Origin: Amblyomma americanum
Taxonomy: Eukaryota > Arthropoda > Arachnida > Ixodida > Ixodidae
Direction of reading: 5' to 3'
DNA length: 64,000 nt
NCBI RefSeq assembly: GCF_052857255.1
Contig: NC_135502.1
Coordinates: 190,777,415-190,841,414, forward strand
Of this stretch, positions 11,491-25,398 are shown piece by piece. Position 1 is the first letter of the stretch; each line of letters starts with the position of its first letter. Below the pieces are notes generated by a model that did no database searches, was not told the DNA's origin, and worked only from the letters and a program-made list of their open reading frames with translations. The position numbers were made by a program, and so were the translations under genes.

Positions 11491-14400
11491 AGCAGTGCAG
11501 CCTCGTAGAACGAAGCCAAGAACCTGAACCAAAAAGACGAAATGGTTCCTCAACATCGCCTCGCTCAGAGTGCAACCATGTCCTGTGCCAAAGAACGAAA
11601 CGTGCCTCGATTTATAGCAGTGTGACGACAATGTTGCAGCAGCTGCCGATGTTACGCTGGGGGACGTGAACAGCGGTGATTCGGATCCACACGTGATGAG
11701 GCCGTGTTGCACGATGTTCCTTGTAGCGTCGTAACCACCGGTATTACAGTAATGCAGCGTTTTCACGTCTCTGTCTTAAATGCAGGTATTCACTCGAGCA
11801 ATGCAGCCTGGTGGAACGAAGCCAAGAACATGAACGAAAAAGTCGAAATGGTTCCTCAACATCACCTCGCACAGGGTGCCACCAAGCCCAGTTCAAAAGA
11901 ACGAAGCTTGACTAGATTTATTGCAGTGTGACTTCATGTTGCAGCAGCTGCCGATGTTACGCTGGAGTACGTGAACAGTGGTGAATCGGTTCCACACGTT
12001 CTGATGCCATGTTGCTCGATTTTCCTTGTAGCGTCGTAACCTTGGGCATCACAGTAATTCTGCGTTTCCAGGTCGCTGTCTTAAATGCAGGTGTTCACTC
12101 GAGCAATCCAGCCTGGTAGAACGAAGCCAAGAACCTAAACCAAAAATACGAAATGGTTCCTCAACATCACCTCGCTTAGAGTGCCATCATGCCCTGTGCT
12201 AAAGAACGAAACCTGCCGTCAATGTTTTACCAGCGGTCGATGTTACGCTGAGGGCCGTGAACAGTGGTGGATCGGTTCCAGTGGTGCTGATGCCGTGTTG
12301 CTCGATGTTCTTTGTAGCGTCGTAACTCTAGGTATTACAGTAATTAAGCGTTTTCAGGTCGCTGTCGTAAGTGCAGGTGTTCAGTCGAGCAATGCAGCCT
12401 GGTAGAACGAAGCCATGAACCTGAACCAAAAAGACGAAATGGTTCCTCAACATCACCTCGCTCAGAGTGCCACCATGCCTTGTGGCAAAGAATGAAACGT
12501 GACTCGATTTAAAGCAGTGTGACGTCAATGTTGCAGCTGATGCCGATGTTACGCTGGGGGCCATGAACAGTGGTGGATCGGTTCCACAGGAGCTGATGCC
12601 GTGCTGCTCGATGTTCTTTGTAGCGTCGTAACTCTAGGTATTACAGTATTTAAGCGTTTTCAGGTCGCTGCCGTAAATGCAGGTGTTCAGTCGAGCAATG
12701 CAGCCTTGTAGAACAAAGCCAAGAACCTGAACCAAAAAGACGAAATGGTTCCTCAACATCACCTCGCTCAGGGTGCCACCACGCCCAGTTCAAAAGAACG
12801 AGGAGTGACTAGATTTATTGCAGTGTGACATCATGTTGCAGCAGCTGCCGATGTTACGCTGGAGCACGTGAACAGTGGTGAATCGGTTCCACACGTTCTG
12901 ATGCCATGTTGCTCGATTTTCCTTGTAGCGTCGTAACCCTGGGTATCACAGCATTCAGCGTTTTCATGTCGCTGTCTTAAAGCAGGTGTTCATTAGAGCA
13001 ATGCAGCCTGGTAGAACGAAGCCAAGAACCTGAACCAAAAAGACGAAATCGTTCGTCAACTTCTCGCTCAGAGTGCCACCATGTCCTGTGCCAAAGAACG
13101 AAACGTGACTCGATTTAAAGCAGTGTGACGTCAGTGTTTCAGCAGCTGCCTATGTTACGCTGGTGGCTGGGAACAGTGGTGGATCGATTCCACCGGTGCT
13201 GATGCCGTGTTGCTCGATGTTCCTTGTATCGTCGTAACTCTCGGTAATACAGCAATTCAGCGTTTTCAGGTCGCTGTCGTAAATGCAGGTGTTCACTCGA
13301 GCAATGTAGCCTGGTAAAACGAAGCCTAGAACCTGAACCAAAAAGACGATATGGTTCCTCAACATCTCCTCGCTCAGAGTGCCACCATGCCCTGTGCCAA
13401 AGAAGGAAACGTGACTCGATTTAAAGCAGTGTGACGTCAATGTTGCAGCAGCTGCCTATGTTATGCTGGTGGCCGTGAACAGTGGTGGATCGGTTCCACC
13501 GGTGTTGATGCCGTGTTGCTCAATGTTCTTTGTAGCGTCGTAACTCTAGGTATTACAGTAATTAAGCGTTTTCAGGTCGCTGTCGTAAATGCAGGTGTTC
13601 AGTCGAGCAATGCAGCCTGGTAGAACGAAGCCAAGAACCTGAACCAAAAAGACGAAATGGTTCCTCAACATCACCTCGCTCAGAGTGCCACCATGCCTTG
13701 TGGCAAAGAATCAAACGTGACTCGATTTAAAGCTGTGTGACGTCAATGTTGCAGCTGATGCCGATGTTACGCTGGGGGCCGTGAACAGTGGTGGATCGGT
13801 TCCACAGGAGCTGATGCCGTGTTGCTCGTTGTTCTTTGTAGCGTCGTAACTCTAGGTATTACAGTAATTAAGCGTTTTCAGGTCGCTGTCGTAAATGCAG
13901 GTGTTCAGTCGAGCAATGCAGCCTTGTAGAACGAAGCCAAGAACCTGAACCAAAAAGACGAAATGGTTCCTCAACATCACCTCGCTCAGGGTGCCACCGC
14001 GCCCAGTTCAAAAGAACGAAGAGTGACAAGATTTATTGCAGTGTGACGTCATGTTGCAGCAGCTGCCGATGTTACGCTGGAGCACGTGAACAGTGGTGAA
14101 TCGGTTCCACACGTTCTGATGCCATGTTGCTGGGTTTTCCTTGTAGCGTCGTAGCCCTGGGTATCACTGTAATTCAGCGTTTTCAGGTCGCTGCCTTAAA
14201 TGCAGGTATTCACTCGAGCAATGCAGCCTGGTAGAACGAAGCCAAGGCTCTGGACCAAAAAGACGAAATGGTTCCTCAACATCACCTCGCTTAGAGTGCC
14301 ACCATGCCCTGTGCTAAAGAACGAAAAATGACTCGATTTAAAGCAGTGTCACGTCAATGTTGCAGCAGCTGCCTATGTTACGCTGGGGGCCGTGAACAGT

Positions 14401-14727
14401 GGTGGATCGGTTCCACAGATGCTGATGCCGTGTTGCTCGATGTTCTTTTAGCGTCGTAACTCTCGGTATTACAGTAATTATGCGTTTTCAGGTCGCTGTC
14501 TTAAATGCAGGTGTTCACTCGAGCAATGCAGCCTGGTAGAACGAAGCCAAGAACCTGAACCAAAATTCGAAATGGTTCCTCAACATCACCTCACTCAGGG
14601 TGCCACCACACCCAGTTCAAAAGAACGAAGCTTGACTAGATTTATTGCAGGGTGACTTCATGTTGCAGTAGCTGCCGATGTTACGCTGGAGCACGTGAAC
14701 AGTGGTCAATCGGTTCCACACGTTCTA
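11491..14727. repeat. Transition zone of B- and C-type monomers
   Basis: About ten and a half monomers, mostly TTGCAGCAG (B) and CGTCATGTTGC (C). They include the shortened monomer at about 12,212, where roughly 20 bp are missing between two TGAC words. Several monomers have close relatives inside the 35-monomer unit: about 11,640-12,600 resembles 16,190-17,160, and 12,540-13,000 resembles 17,100-17,500. No gene was seen. Confidence 0.85.
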
Positions 14728-17700
14728 ATGCCATGTTGCTCGATTTTCCTTGTAGCGTCGTAACCCTGGGTATCACAGTAATTCAGCGTTTTCAGGTCGC
14801 TGTCTTAAATGCAGGAGTTCACTCGAGCAATGCAGCCTGGTAGAACGAAGCCAAGAACCTCAACCAAAAGACGAAATGGTTCCTCATCATCACCTCGCTT
14901 AGAGTGCCACCATGCCCTGTGCCAAAGAACGAAACCTGACTCGATTTAAAGCAGTGTGACGTCAATGTTGCAGCAGCTGCCTATGTTACGCTGGTGGCCG
15001 TGAACAGTGGTGGATCGATTCCACCGGTGCTGATGCCGTGTTGCTCGATGTTCCTTGTATCGTCGTAACTCTCGGTAATACAGCAATTCAGCGTTTTCAG
15101 GTCGCTGTCGTAAATGCAGGTGTTCATTCGAGCAATGTAGCCTGGTAAAACGAAGCCTAGAACCTGAACCAAAAAGACGATATGGTTCCTCAACATCTCC
15201 TCGCTCAGAGTGCCACCATGCCCTGTGCCAAAGAAGGAAACGTGACTCGATTTAAAGCAGTGTGACGTCAATGTTGCAGCAGCTGCCTATGTTATGCTGG
15301 TGGCCGTGAACAGTGGTGGATCGGTTCCACCGGTGTTGATGCCGTGTTGCTCGATGTTCTTTGTAGCGTCATAACTCTAGGTATTACAGTAATTAAGCGT
15401 TTTCAGGTCGCTGTCGTAAATGCAGGTGTTCAGTCGAGCAATGCAGCCTGGTAGAACGAAGCCAAGAACCTGAAACAAAAAGACGAAATGGTTCCTCAAC
15501 ATCACCTCGCTCAGAGTGCCACCATGCCTTGTGGCAAAGAATCAAACGTGACTCGATTTAAAGCTGTGTGACGTCAATGTTGCAGCTGATGCCGATGTTA
15601 CGCTGGGGGCCGTGAACAGTGGTGGATCGGTTCCACAGGAGCTGATGACGTGTTGCTCGTTGTTCTTTGTAGCGTCGTAACCTTAGGTATTACAGTAATT
15701 AAGCGTTTTCAGGTCGCTGTCGTAAATGCAGGTGTTCAGTCGAGCAATGCAGCCTGGTAGAACGAAGCCAAGAACCTGAACCAAAAGATGAAATGGTTCC
15801 TCAACATCACCTCGCTTAGAGTGCCAAAATGCGCTGTGCCAAAGAACGAAACGTGACTCTATTTAAAGCAGTGTGACGCCAATGTTGCAGCAGCTGAATA
15901 TGTTACGCTGGTGGCCGTGTACAGTGGTGGACCGGTTCCACCGGTGCTGATGCCGTGTTGCTCGATGTTCTTTGTAGCGTCGTAAATCTCAGTATTACAG
16001 TCATTAAGCGTTTTAAATCCGCTGTCGTAAATGCAGGTGTTCAGTCGAGCAATGCAGCCTGGTAGAACGAAGCCAAGAACCTCAACCAAAAAGACGAAAT
16101 GGTTCCTCAACATCACCTCGATCAGTGCACCACCATGCCAAGTGCCAAAGAACGAAACGTGCCTCGATTTATAGCAGTGTGACGACAATGTTGCAGCAGC
16201 TGCCGATGTTACGCTGGGGGACGTGAACAGCGGTGATTCGGTTCCACACGTGATGAGGCCGTGTTGCACAATGTTCCTTGTAGCGTCGTAACCACCGGTA
16301 TTACAGTAATTCAGCGTTTTCACGTCTCTGTCTTAAATGCAGGTATTCACTCGAGCAATGCAGCCTGGTGGAACGAAGCCAAGAACCTGAACGAAAAAGT
16401 CGAAATGGTTCCTCAACATCACCTCGCACAGGGTGCCACCAAGCCCAGTTCAAAAGAACGAAGCTTGACTAGATTTATTGCAGTGTGACTTCATGTTGCA
16501 GCAGCTGCCGATGTTACGCTGGAGTACGTGAACAGTGGTGAATCGGTTCCACACGTTCTGATGCCATGTTGCTCGATTTTACTTGTAGCGTCGTAACCTT
16601 GGGCATCACAGTAATTCAGCGTTTTGAGGTCGCTGTCTTAAATGCAGGTGTTCACTCGAGCAATCCAGCCTGGTAGAACGAAGCCAAGAACCTGAACCAA
16701 AAAGACGAAATGGTTCCTCAACATCACCTCGCTTAGAGTGCCACCATGCCCTGTGCTAAAGAACGAAACCTGACGTCAATGTTGTACCAGCGGTCGATGT
16801 TACGCTGAGGGCCGTGAACAGTGGTGGATCGGTTCCACCGGTGCTGATGCCGTGTTGCTCGATGTTCTTTGTAGCGTCGTAACTCTAGGTATTACAGTAA
16901 TTAAGCGTTTTCCGGTCGCTGTCGTAAATGCAGGTGTTCAGTCGAGCAATGCAGCCTGGTAGAACGAAGCCATGAACCTGAACCAAAAAGACGAAATGGT
17001 TCCTCAACATCACCTCGCTCAGAGTGCCACCATGCCTTGTGGCAAAGAATGAAACGTGACTCGATTTAAAGCAGTGTGACGTCAATGTGGCAGCTGATGC
17101 CGATGTTACGCTGGGGGCCATGAACAGTGGTGGATCGGTTCCACAGGAGCTGATGCCGTGCTGCTCGATGTTCTTTGTAGCGTCGTAACTCTAGGTATTA
17201 CAGTAATTTGGCGTTTTCAGGTCGCTGTCGTAAATGCAGGTGTTCAGTCGAGCAATGCAGCCTTGTAGAACAAAGCCAAGAACCTCAACCAAAAAGACGA
17301 AATGGTTCCTCAACATCACCTCGCTCAGGGTGCCACCACGCCCAGTTCAAAAGAACGAGGAGTGACTATATTTATTGCAGTGTGACATCATGTTGCAGCA
17401 GCTGCCGATGTTACGCTGGAACACGTGAACAGTGGTGAATCGGTTCCACACGTTCTGATGCCATGTTGCTGGGTTTTCCTTGTAGCGTCGTAGCCCTGGG
17501 TATCACTGTAATTCAGCGTTTTCAGGTCGCTGCCTTAAATGCAGGTATTCACTCGAGCAATGCAGCCTGGTAGAACGAAGCCAAGGACCTGGACCAAAAA
17601 GACGAAATGGTTCCTCAACATCACCTCGCTTAGAGTGCCACCATGCCCTGTGCTAAAGAACGAAAAATGACTCGATTTAAAGCAGTGTCACGTCAATGTT

Positions 17701-20700
17701 GCAGCAGCTGCCTATGTTACGCTGTGGGCCGTGAACAGTGGTGGATCGGTTCCACAGATGCTGATGCTGTGTTGCTCGATGTTCTTGTAGCGTCGTAACT
17801 CTCGGTATTACAGTAATTAAGCGTTTTCAGGTCGCTGTCGTAAATGCAGGTGTTCAGTCGAGCAATGCAGTTTGGTAAAACAAAGCCAAGCACCTCAACC
17901 AAAAACACGAAATCGTTCCTCAACACCACCTCGCTCAGGCTGCCACCATACCCAGTTCCTAAGAATGAAGCGTGAGTCGATTTATAGCAGTGTGACATCA
18001 ATGTTGTAGCAGCGGCCGATGTTACGCTGAGGGCCGTGAACAGTGGTGAATCGGTTCCACAGGTGCTCATGCCGAGGTGCTCGATTTTACTTGTAGCGTC
18101 GTAACCCTCGGTATTACACTAAATAAGCGTTTTCAGGTCGCTGTCTTAAATGCAGGTGTTCATTCGAGCTATGCAGCCTGGTAGAACGAAGCCAAGAACC
18201 TGAACCAAAAAGGCGAAATGGTTCCTCAACATCACCTCGCTCAGAGTGCCACCATGCTCTTTGCCAAAGAACGAAACGTGACTCGATTTAAAAAGTGTGA
18301 CGTCCATGTTGCAGCAGCTGCCAATGTTACGCTGGTGGCCGTGAACAGTGGTTGATCGGTTCCACAGGTGCTGATGCCGTGTTGCTCTATGTTCCTTGTA
18401 GCGTCGTAACTCTCGGTAATACAGTAATTCAGCGTTTTCAGGTCGCTGTCGTAAATGCAGGTGTTCACTCGAGCAATGTTGCCTGGTAAAACGAAGCCTA
18501 GAACCTGAACCAAAAAGACGAAATGGTTCCTCAACATCTCCTCGCTCAGATTGCCACCATGCCCTGTGCCAAAGAACGAAACGTGACTCGATTTAAAAAA
18601 GTGTGACGTCAATGTTGCAGCAGCTGCCAATGTTACGCTGGTGGCCGCTAACAGTGGTTGATCGATTCCACACGTGCTGTTGCCGTATTGCTCGCTGTTT
18701 CTTGTAGCGTCATAACGCTCGGTATTACAGTTATTAAGCGTTATCAGGTCGCTGTCTTAAATGCAGATGTTAACTCGAGCAATGCAGCCTGGTAGAACGA
18801 AGCCAAGAACCTTAGCCTAAAAGACGAAATGGCTCCTCAACATCACCTCGCTCAGGGTGCCACCACGCCGAGTTCAAAAGAACGAAGCGTGACTAGATTT
18901 ATTGCAGTGTGACGTCATGTTGCAGCAGCTGCCGATGTTACGCTGGGGCACGTGAACAGTGGTGAATCGGTTCCACACGTGCTGATGCCATGTTGCTCGA
19001 TTTTCCTTGTAGCGTCGTAACCCTGGGTATCACAGTAAATCAGCATTTTCAGGTCGCTGTCGTAAATGCAGGTGTTCACTCGAGCAATGCAGCCTGGTAG
19101 AACGAAGCCAAGAACCTGAACCAAAAAGACGAAATGGTTCCTCAACATCACCTCGCTCAGGGTGTCACCACGCCCAGATCAAAAGAACTAAGCGTGACTA
19201 GATATATTGCAGTGGGACGTCATGTTGGAGCAGCTGCCGATGCCAGGCTGGGGCACGTGAACAGCGGTGAATCGGATAAACACGTGCTGATGCCGTGTTG
19301 CTCGCTGTTCCTTGTAGCGTGGTAACTCTCGGTAATACAGTAATTCAGCGTTTTCAGGACGCTGTCTTAAATGCAGATGTTCACTCGAGCAATGCAGCCT
19401 GGTAGAACGTACCAAGAGCCTTAGCCTAAAAGACGAAATGGCTCCTCAACATCACCTCGCTCAGAGTGCCACCATGCCCAGTGCCAAAGAACGAAACGTG
19501 ACTCGATTTAAAACAGTGTGACGACAATATTGCAGCAGCTGCCGATGTCACGCTGGGGCACGTGAACAGTGGTGAATCGGTTCCACACGTGCTGATGCCA
19601 TGTTGCTCGATTTTCCTTGTAGCGTCGTAACCCTGGGTATCACAGTAAATCAGCATTTTCAGGTCGCTGTCGTAAATGCAGGTGTTCACTCGAGCAATGC
19701 AGCCCGGTAGAACGAAGCCAAGAACCTAACCTAAAAGACGAAATGGTTCCTCAACATCACTTCGCTCAGGGTGCCACCATGCCCAGTGCGAAAGAACGAA
19801 ACGTGACTCGATTTAAAGCACTGTGACGTCAATGTTGCAGCAGAAGCAGATGTTACGCTGGGGGCCGCGAACAGTGGTGGATCGGTTCGACAGGTGCCGA
19901 TGCCGTGTTGTTTGATGTTCCTTGTAGCCTCGTAACTCTCGGTAATACAGTAATTGAGCGTTTTCAGGTCTCTGTCTTAAATGCAGGTGTTCACTCGAGT
20001 AATGCAGCCTGGTAGAAGGAAGCTAAGAGCCCGAACCAAAAAGACGAAATGGTTCCTCAACATCACCTCGATCAGGGTGCCCCATGCCCAGTGCCAAAGA
20101 TCGAAACGTGACTCGATTTAAAAAAGTGTGTCGACAATGCTGCAGTAGATGCCGATGTTACGCTGGGGCCATGAACAGTGGTGGATCGGTTCCACAGGTG
20201 CTAATGCCGTGTTGCTCGATGTTCCTTGTAGCGTCGTAAATCTCGGTAATACAGTAATTCAGCGTTTTCAGGTCGCTGTCGTAAATGCAGGTGTTCACTC
20301 GAGCAATGCAGCCTGGTAGAACGAAGCCAAGAACCTGAAACAAAAAGACGAAATGGTTCCTCAACATCTCCTCGCTCAGAGTGCCACCATGCCCTGTGCC
20401 AAAGAACGAAACGTTACTCGATTTAAAGCAGTGTGACGTCATTGTTGCAGCAGCTGCCTATGTTACGCTGGTGGCCATGAACAGTGGTGGATCGGTTCCA
20501 CCGGTGCTGATGCCGTGTTGCTCGATGTTCCTTGTAGCGTCGTAACTCTCGGTATTGCAGTAATTCAGCGTTTTCAGGTCGCTGTCATAAATGCAGGTGT
20601 TCAGTCGAACAATGCAGCCTGGTAGAACGAAGCCAAGAACCTCAACCAAAAAGACGAAATGGTTCCTCAACATCACCTCGCTCACGGTGCCACCACACCC

Positions 20701-23700
20701 AGTTCCTATGAATGAGGCGTGAGTCGATTTATAGCAGTGTGACATCAATGTTGTAGCAGCGGCCGATGTTACGCTGAGGGCCGTGAATAGTGGTGAATCG
20801 GTTCCACAGGTGCTGATGCCGTGTTGCTCGATATTCGTTGTAGCGTCGTAACCCTCGGTATTACAATAAATAAGCGTTTTCAGGTCGCTGTCTTAAATGC
20901 AGGTGTTAATTCGAGCAATGCAGCCTGGTAGAACGAAGCCAAGAACCTGAACCAAAAAGGCGAAATGGTTCCTCAACATCACCTCGCTCAGAGTGCCACC
21001 ATGTCCAGAGACAAGGAACGAAACGTGACTCGATTTAAAACACTGTGACGTCAATGCTGCAGCAGCTGCCGATGTTACGCTGGGGCACGTGAACAGTGGT
21101 GAATCGGTTCCACACGTGCTGATGCCATGTTGCTCGATTTTCCTTGTAGCGTCGTAACCCTGGGTATCACAGTAAATCAGCATTTTCAGGTCGCTGTCGT
21201 AAATGCAGGTGTTCACTCGAGCAATGCAGCCTGGTAGAACGAATCCAAGAACCTAACCAAAAAGACGAAATGGTTCCTCAACATCACTTCGCTCAGGGTG
21301 CCACCATGCCCAGTGCGAAAGAATTAAACGTGACTCGATTTAAAGCACTGTGACGTCAATGTTGCAGCAGAAGCCGATGTTACTATGGGGATCGTGAACA
21401 GTGGTGGGTCGGTTCCACAGGCTCTGATGTCGTGTTCCTCGATGCTCCTTGTAGCGTCGTAACTCTCGGTATTACAGTAACTCAGCGTTTTCAGGTCGCT
21501 GTCGTAAATACAGGTGTTCACTCGAGCAATGCAGCCTGGTAGAACGAAGCCAAGAACCTGAGCCAAAAAGACGAAATGGCTCCTACACATTGCCTCGCTC
21601 AGAGTGCCACCATGCCTTGTGCCAAAGAACGAAACGTAACTCGATTTAAAGTAGTGTGACGTCAATCTTGCAGCAGATGCCGATGTTACGCTGGGGGCCG
21701 TGAACAGTGGTGGATCGGTTCCACAGGGGATTATGCCGTGTTCTCGATGTTCCTTGTAGCGTCGTATCCTTGGGTATCACAGTAATTCAGCGTTTTCAGG
21801 TCGCTGTCTTAAATGCAGGTGTTCACTCGAGCAATGCAGCCTGGTAGAACGAAGCCAAGAACCTCAACCAAAAAGACGAAATGGTTCCTCAACATCACCT
21901 CGATCAGTGCACCACCATGCCCAGTGCCAAAGAACGAAACGTGCCTCTATTTATAGCAGTGTGACGTCAATGTAGCAGCAGCTGCCGATGTTACGCTGGG
22001 GGACGTGAACAGTGGTGACTCGGTTCCACACGTGATGATGCCATGTTGCTCGATGTTCGTTGTAGCGTCGTAACCATCGGTATTACAGTAATTCAGCGTT
22101 TACAGGTCTCTGTCTTAAATGCAGGTATTCACTCGAGCAATGCAGCCTGGCAGAACGAAGCCAAGAACCTGAAACAAAAAGACGAAATCGTTCCTCAACA
22201 TCTCGCTCAGAGTGCCACCATGCCCTGTGCCAAAAACGAAACGTGACTCGATTTAAAGCAGTGTGACGGCAATGTTGCAGCAGCTGCCTATATTACGCTG
22301 GTGGCCGTGAACAGTAGTGGATCGGTTCCACCGGTGCTGATGCCGTGCTGCTCGATGTTGTTTGTAGCGTCGTAACTCTCCGTATTACAGTAATTAGGCG
22401 TTTTCAGGTCGCTGTCGTAAATGCAGGTGTTCACTCGAGCAATGCAGCCTGGTAAAACGAAGCCAAGAACCTCAACCAAAAAGTCGAAATGGTTCCTCAA
22501 CATCCCCTCACACAGGGTGCCACCATGCCCAGTGCCAAAGAACGAAGTGTGACTAGATTTAAAGCAGTGTGACGTCAATGTTGTAGCAGCTGCCGATGAT
22601 ACTATGGGGATCCTGAACAGTGGTGGGTCGGTTCCACAGGTGCTGATGTCGTGTTCCTCGATGCTCCTTGTAGCGTCGTAACTGTCGGTATTGCAGTAAT
22701 TCAGCGTTTTCAGGTCGCTGTCGTAAAAGCAGGTGTTCACTCGAGCAATGCAGCCTGGTAGAACGAAGCCAAGAACCTGAGCCAAAAAGACGAAATGGCT
22801 CCTACACATTGCCTCGCTCAGAGTGCCACCATGCCTTGTGCCAAAGAACGAAACGTAACTCAATTTAAAGTAGTGTGACGTCAATGTTGCAGCAGATGCC
22901 GATGTTACGCTGGGAGCCGTGAACAGTGGTGGATCGGTTCCACAGGGGCTTATGCCGTGTTCTCGATGTTCCTTGTAGCGTCGTAACCATGGGTATCACA
23001 GTAATTCATACGTTTACATCTCGCTGTCTTAAATGCAGGTGTTCACTCGAGCAATGCAGCCTGGTAGAGCGAAGCCAAGAACCTGAACCAAAAGATGAAA
23101 TGGTTCCTCGCCATCACCACGCTAAGAGTGCCACCATGCCCTGTGCCAAAGAACGAAACGTGACTCGATTTAAAGCAGTGTGACGTCAATGTTGCAGCAG
23201 ATGCTGATGTTACGCGGGGGGCCACGAACAGTGTTGCATCGGCTCCACAGGTGCTGATGCCGTGTTGCTCGATGGTCTTTGTAGCGTAGTAACTCTCAGT
23301 ATTACAGTAATCAAGCGTTTTAAATAAGCTGTCGTAAATGCAGGTGTTCAGTCGAGCAATGCAGCCTGGTAGAACGAAGCCAAGAAATTCAACCAAAAAG
23401 ACGAAATGGTTCCACAACATCACCTCGATCAGTGCACCACCATGCCCAGTGCCAAAGAACGAAACGTGCCTCGATTTATAGCAGTGTGACGTCAATGTTG
23501 CAGCAGCTGCCGATGTTACGCTGGGGGACGTGAACAGTGGTGATTCGGTTCCACACGTGATGATGCCTTGTTGCTCGATGTTCCTTGTAGCGTCGTAACC
23601 ATCTTTATTACAGTAATTCAGCGTTTCCAGGTCTCTGTCCTAAATGCAGGTATTCACTCGAGCAATGCAGCCTGGTAGAACGAAGCCAAGAACCTGAGCC

Positions 23701-25398
23701 AAAAAGACGAAATGGCTCCTACACATTGCCTCGCTCAGAGTGCCACCATGCCCTGTGCCAAAGAACGAAACGTGACTCGATTTAAAGCAGTGTGACGTCA
23801 ATGTTGCAGCAGCTGTTTATATTATGCTGGTGGCCGTGAACAGTAGTAGACCGGTTCCACCGGTGCTGATGCCGTGTTGCTCGATTTTCCTTTTAGCGTC
23901 GTAACTCTCGGTAATACAGTAATTCAGCGTTTTCAGGTCGCTGTCGTAAATGCAGGTGTTCAGTCGAGCAATGCAGCCGTGTAGAACGAAGCCAAGAACC
24001 TCAACCAAAAAGACGAAATGGTTCCTCAACATACCCTCACTCAGGATGCCACCATGCCCAGTGCCAAAGAACGAAGTGTGACTCGATTTAAAGCAGCGTG
24101 ACGTCAATGTTGCAGCAGCTGCCGATGTTACTATGGGGATCGTGAACACTGGTGGGTCAGTTCTACAGGTGCTGATGTCGTGTTCATTGATGCTCCTTGT
24201 AGCGTCGTAACTCTCGGTATTACAGTAAATTAGCGTTTTCAGGTCGGTGTCGTAAATGCAGGTGTTCACTCGAGCAATGCAGCCAGGAAGAAGGAAGCCA
24301 AGAACCTGAACCAAAAAGACGAAATGGTTCCTCAAAATCCCCTCCCTCAGGGTGCCACCATGCCCAGTGCCAAATAACGAAGCGTGACTCGATTTAAAGC
24401 AGTGTGACGTCAATGTTGCAGCAGCTGCCGATGTTACTATGGGGATCCTGAACAGTGGTGGGTCGGTTACACAGGTGCTGATGCCGTGTTCCTCGATGCT
24501 CCTTGTAGCGTCGTAACTCTCGGTATTACAGAATTTCAACTTTTTCAGGTCGCTGTCGTAAATGCAGGTGTTCACTCTAGCAATGCAGCCTGTTAGAATG
24601 AAGCCAAGAACCTGAACCAAAAAGACGAAATGGTTCCTCAACATCACCTCGCTCAGGGTGTCACCACGCCCAGATGAAAAGAACTAAGCGTGACTAGATA
24701 TATTGTAGTGTGACGTCATGTTGCAGCAGCTGCCGATGCCAGGCTGGGGCACGTGAACAGTGGTGAATCGGATAAACACGTGCTGATGCCGTGTTGCTCG
24801 CTGTTCCTTGTAGAGTGGTAACTCTCGGTAATACAGTAATTCAGCGTTTTCAGGTCGCTGCCGTAAATGCACGTGTTCACTCGAGCAATGCAGCCTGGTA
24901 GATCGAAGCCAAGAACCTGAACCAAAATGAAAGAAATGGTTCCTCAACATCACCTCGCTCAGGGTGACATCATGCCCAGTTCCAAAAAAAGAAGCGTGAC
25001 TAGATATATAGCATTGTGACGCCAATGTTGCAGCAGCTGCCAATGTTACGCTAGGGGCCTTGAACAGTGGTGGATCTGTTCCACACGTGCTGCTGCCGTA
25101 TTGCTCGCTGTTTCTTTTAGCGTCATAACGCTCGGTATTACAGTTATTGAGCGTTATCAGGTCGCTGTCTTAAATGCAGATGTTCACTCGAGCAATGCAG
25201 CCTGGTAGAACGAAGCCAAGAACCTTAGCCTAAAAGACGAAATGGCTCCTCAACATCACCTCCCTCAGAGTGCCACCATGCCCGGTGCCAAAGAACGAAA
25301 CGTGACTCGATTTAAAACAGTGTGACGACAATATTGCAGCAGCTGCCGATGTTACGCTGGGGCACGTGAACAGTGGTGAATCGGTTCCACACGTGCTG
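14728..25398. repeat. 35-monomer macro-repeat, copy 1 (10,671 bp)
   Basis: This is the left copy of a direct tandem macro-duplication. Every monomer variant here recurs 10,671 bp downstream until about 20,290, and at an offset of 10,059 (10,056 at the far end) afterwards. The switch reflects two monomers missing from copy 2. The copies are almost identical, with a handful of substitutions noticed by eye (for example 16,626 G/C, 17,085 C/T, 16,100 G/A). The duplication is therefore recent, or the copies are being homogenised. The left breakpoint lies between about 14,728 and 14,760, where differences at 14,724 and 14,727 give way to identity. No gene was seen inside. Confidence 0.9.
20290..20901. 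repeat. Two-monomer block (612 bp) missing from copy 2
   Basis: Copy 1 contains two monomers here that copy 2 lacks. In copy 2 the sequence at about 30,960 passes directly from CGTAAATGCAGGTGTT to the AATTCGAGC variant that lies at about 20,904 in copy 1. The loss is exactly two monomer lengths and keeps phase, as expected for recombination between equivalent positions of neighbouring monomers. The diverged third copy (about 38,590-39,210) retains the block, so deletion in copy 2 is more likely than insertion in copy 1. Confidence 0.85.

Noticed and set aside
23817..24647. Minus-strand open frame of 276 codons in the satellite, beginning with a signal-peptide-like hydrophobic segment
   Set aside because: It spans 2.7 monomers purely because 306 is divisible by 3. 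Equivalent frames in neighbouring monomers are closed by a common stop allele, and two other phases of the same monomer are also partly open. There is no sign of conserved protein sequence against drift.
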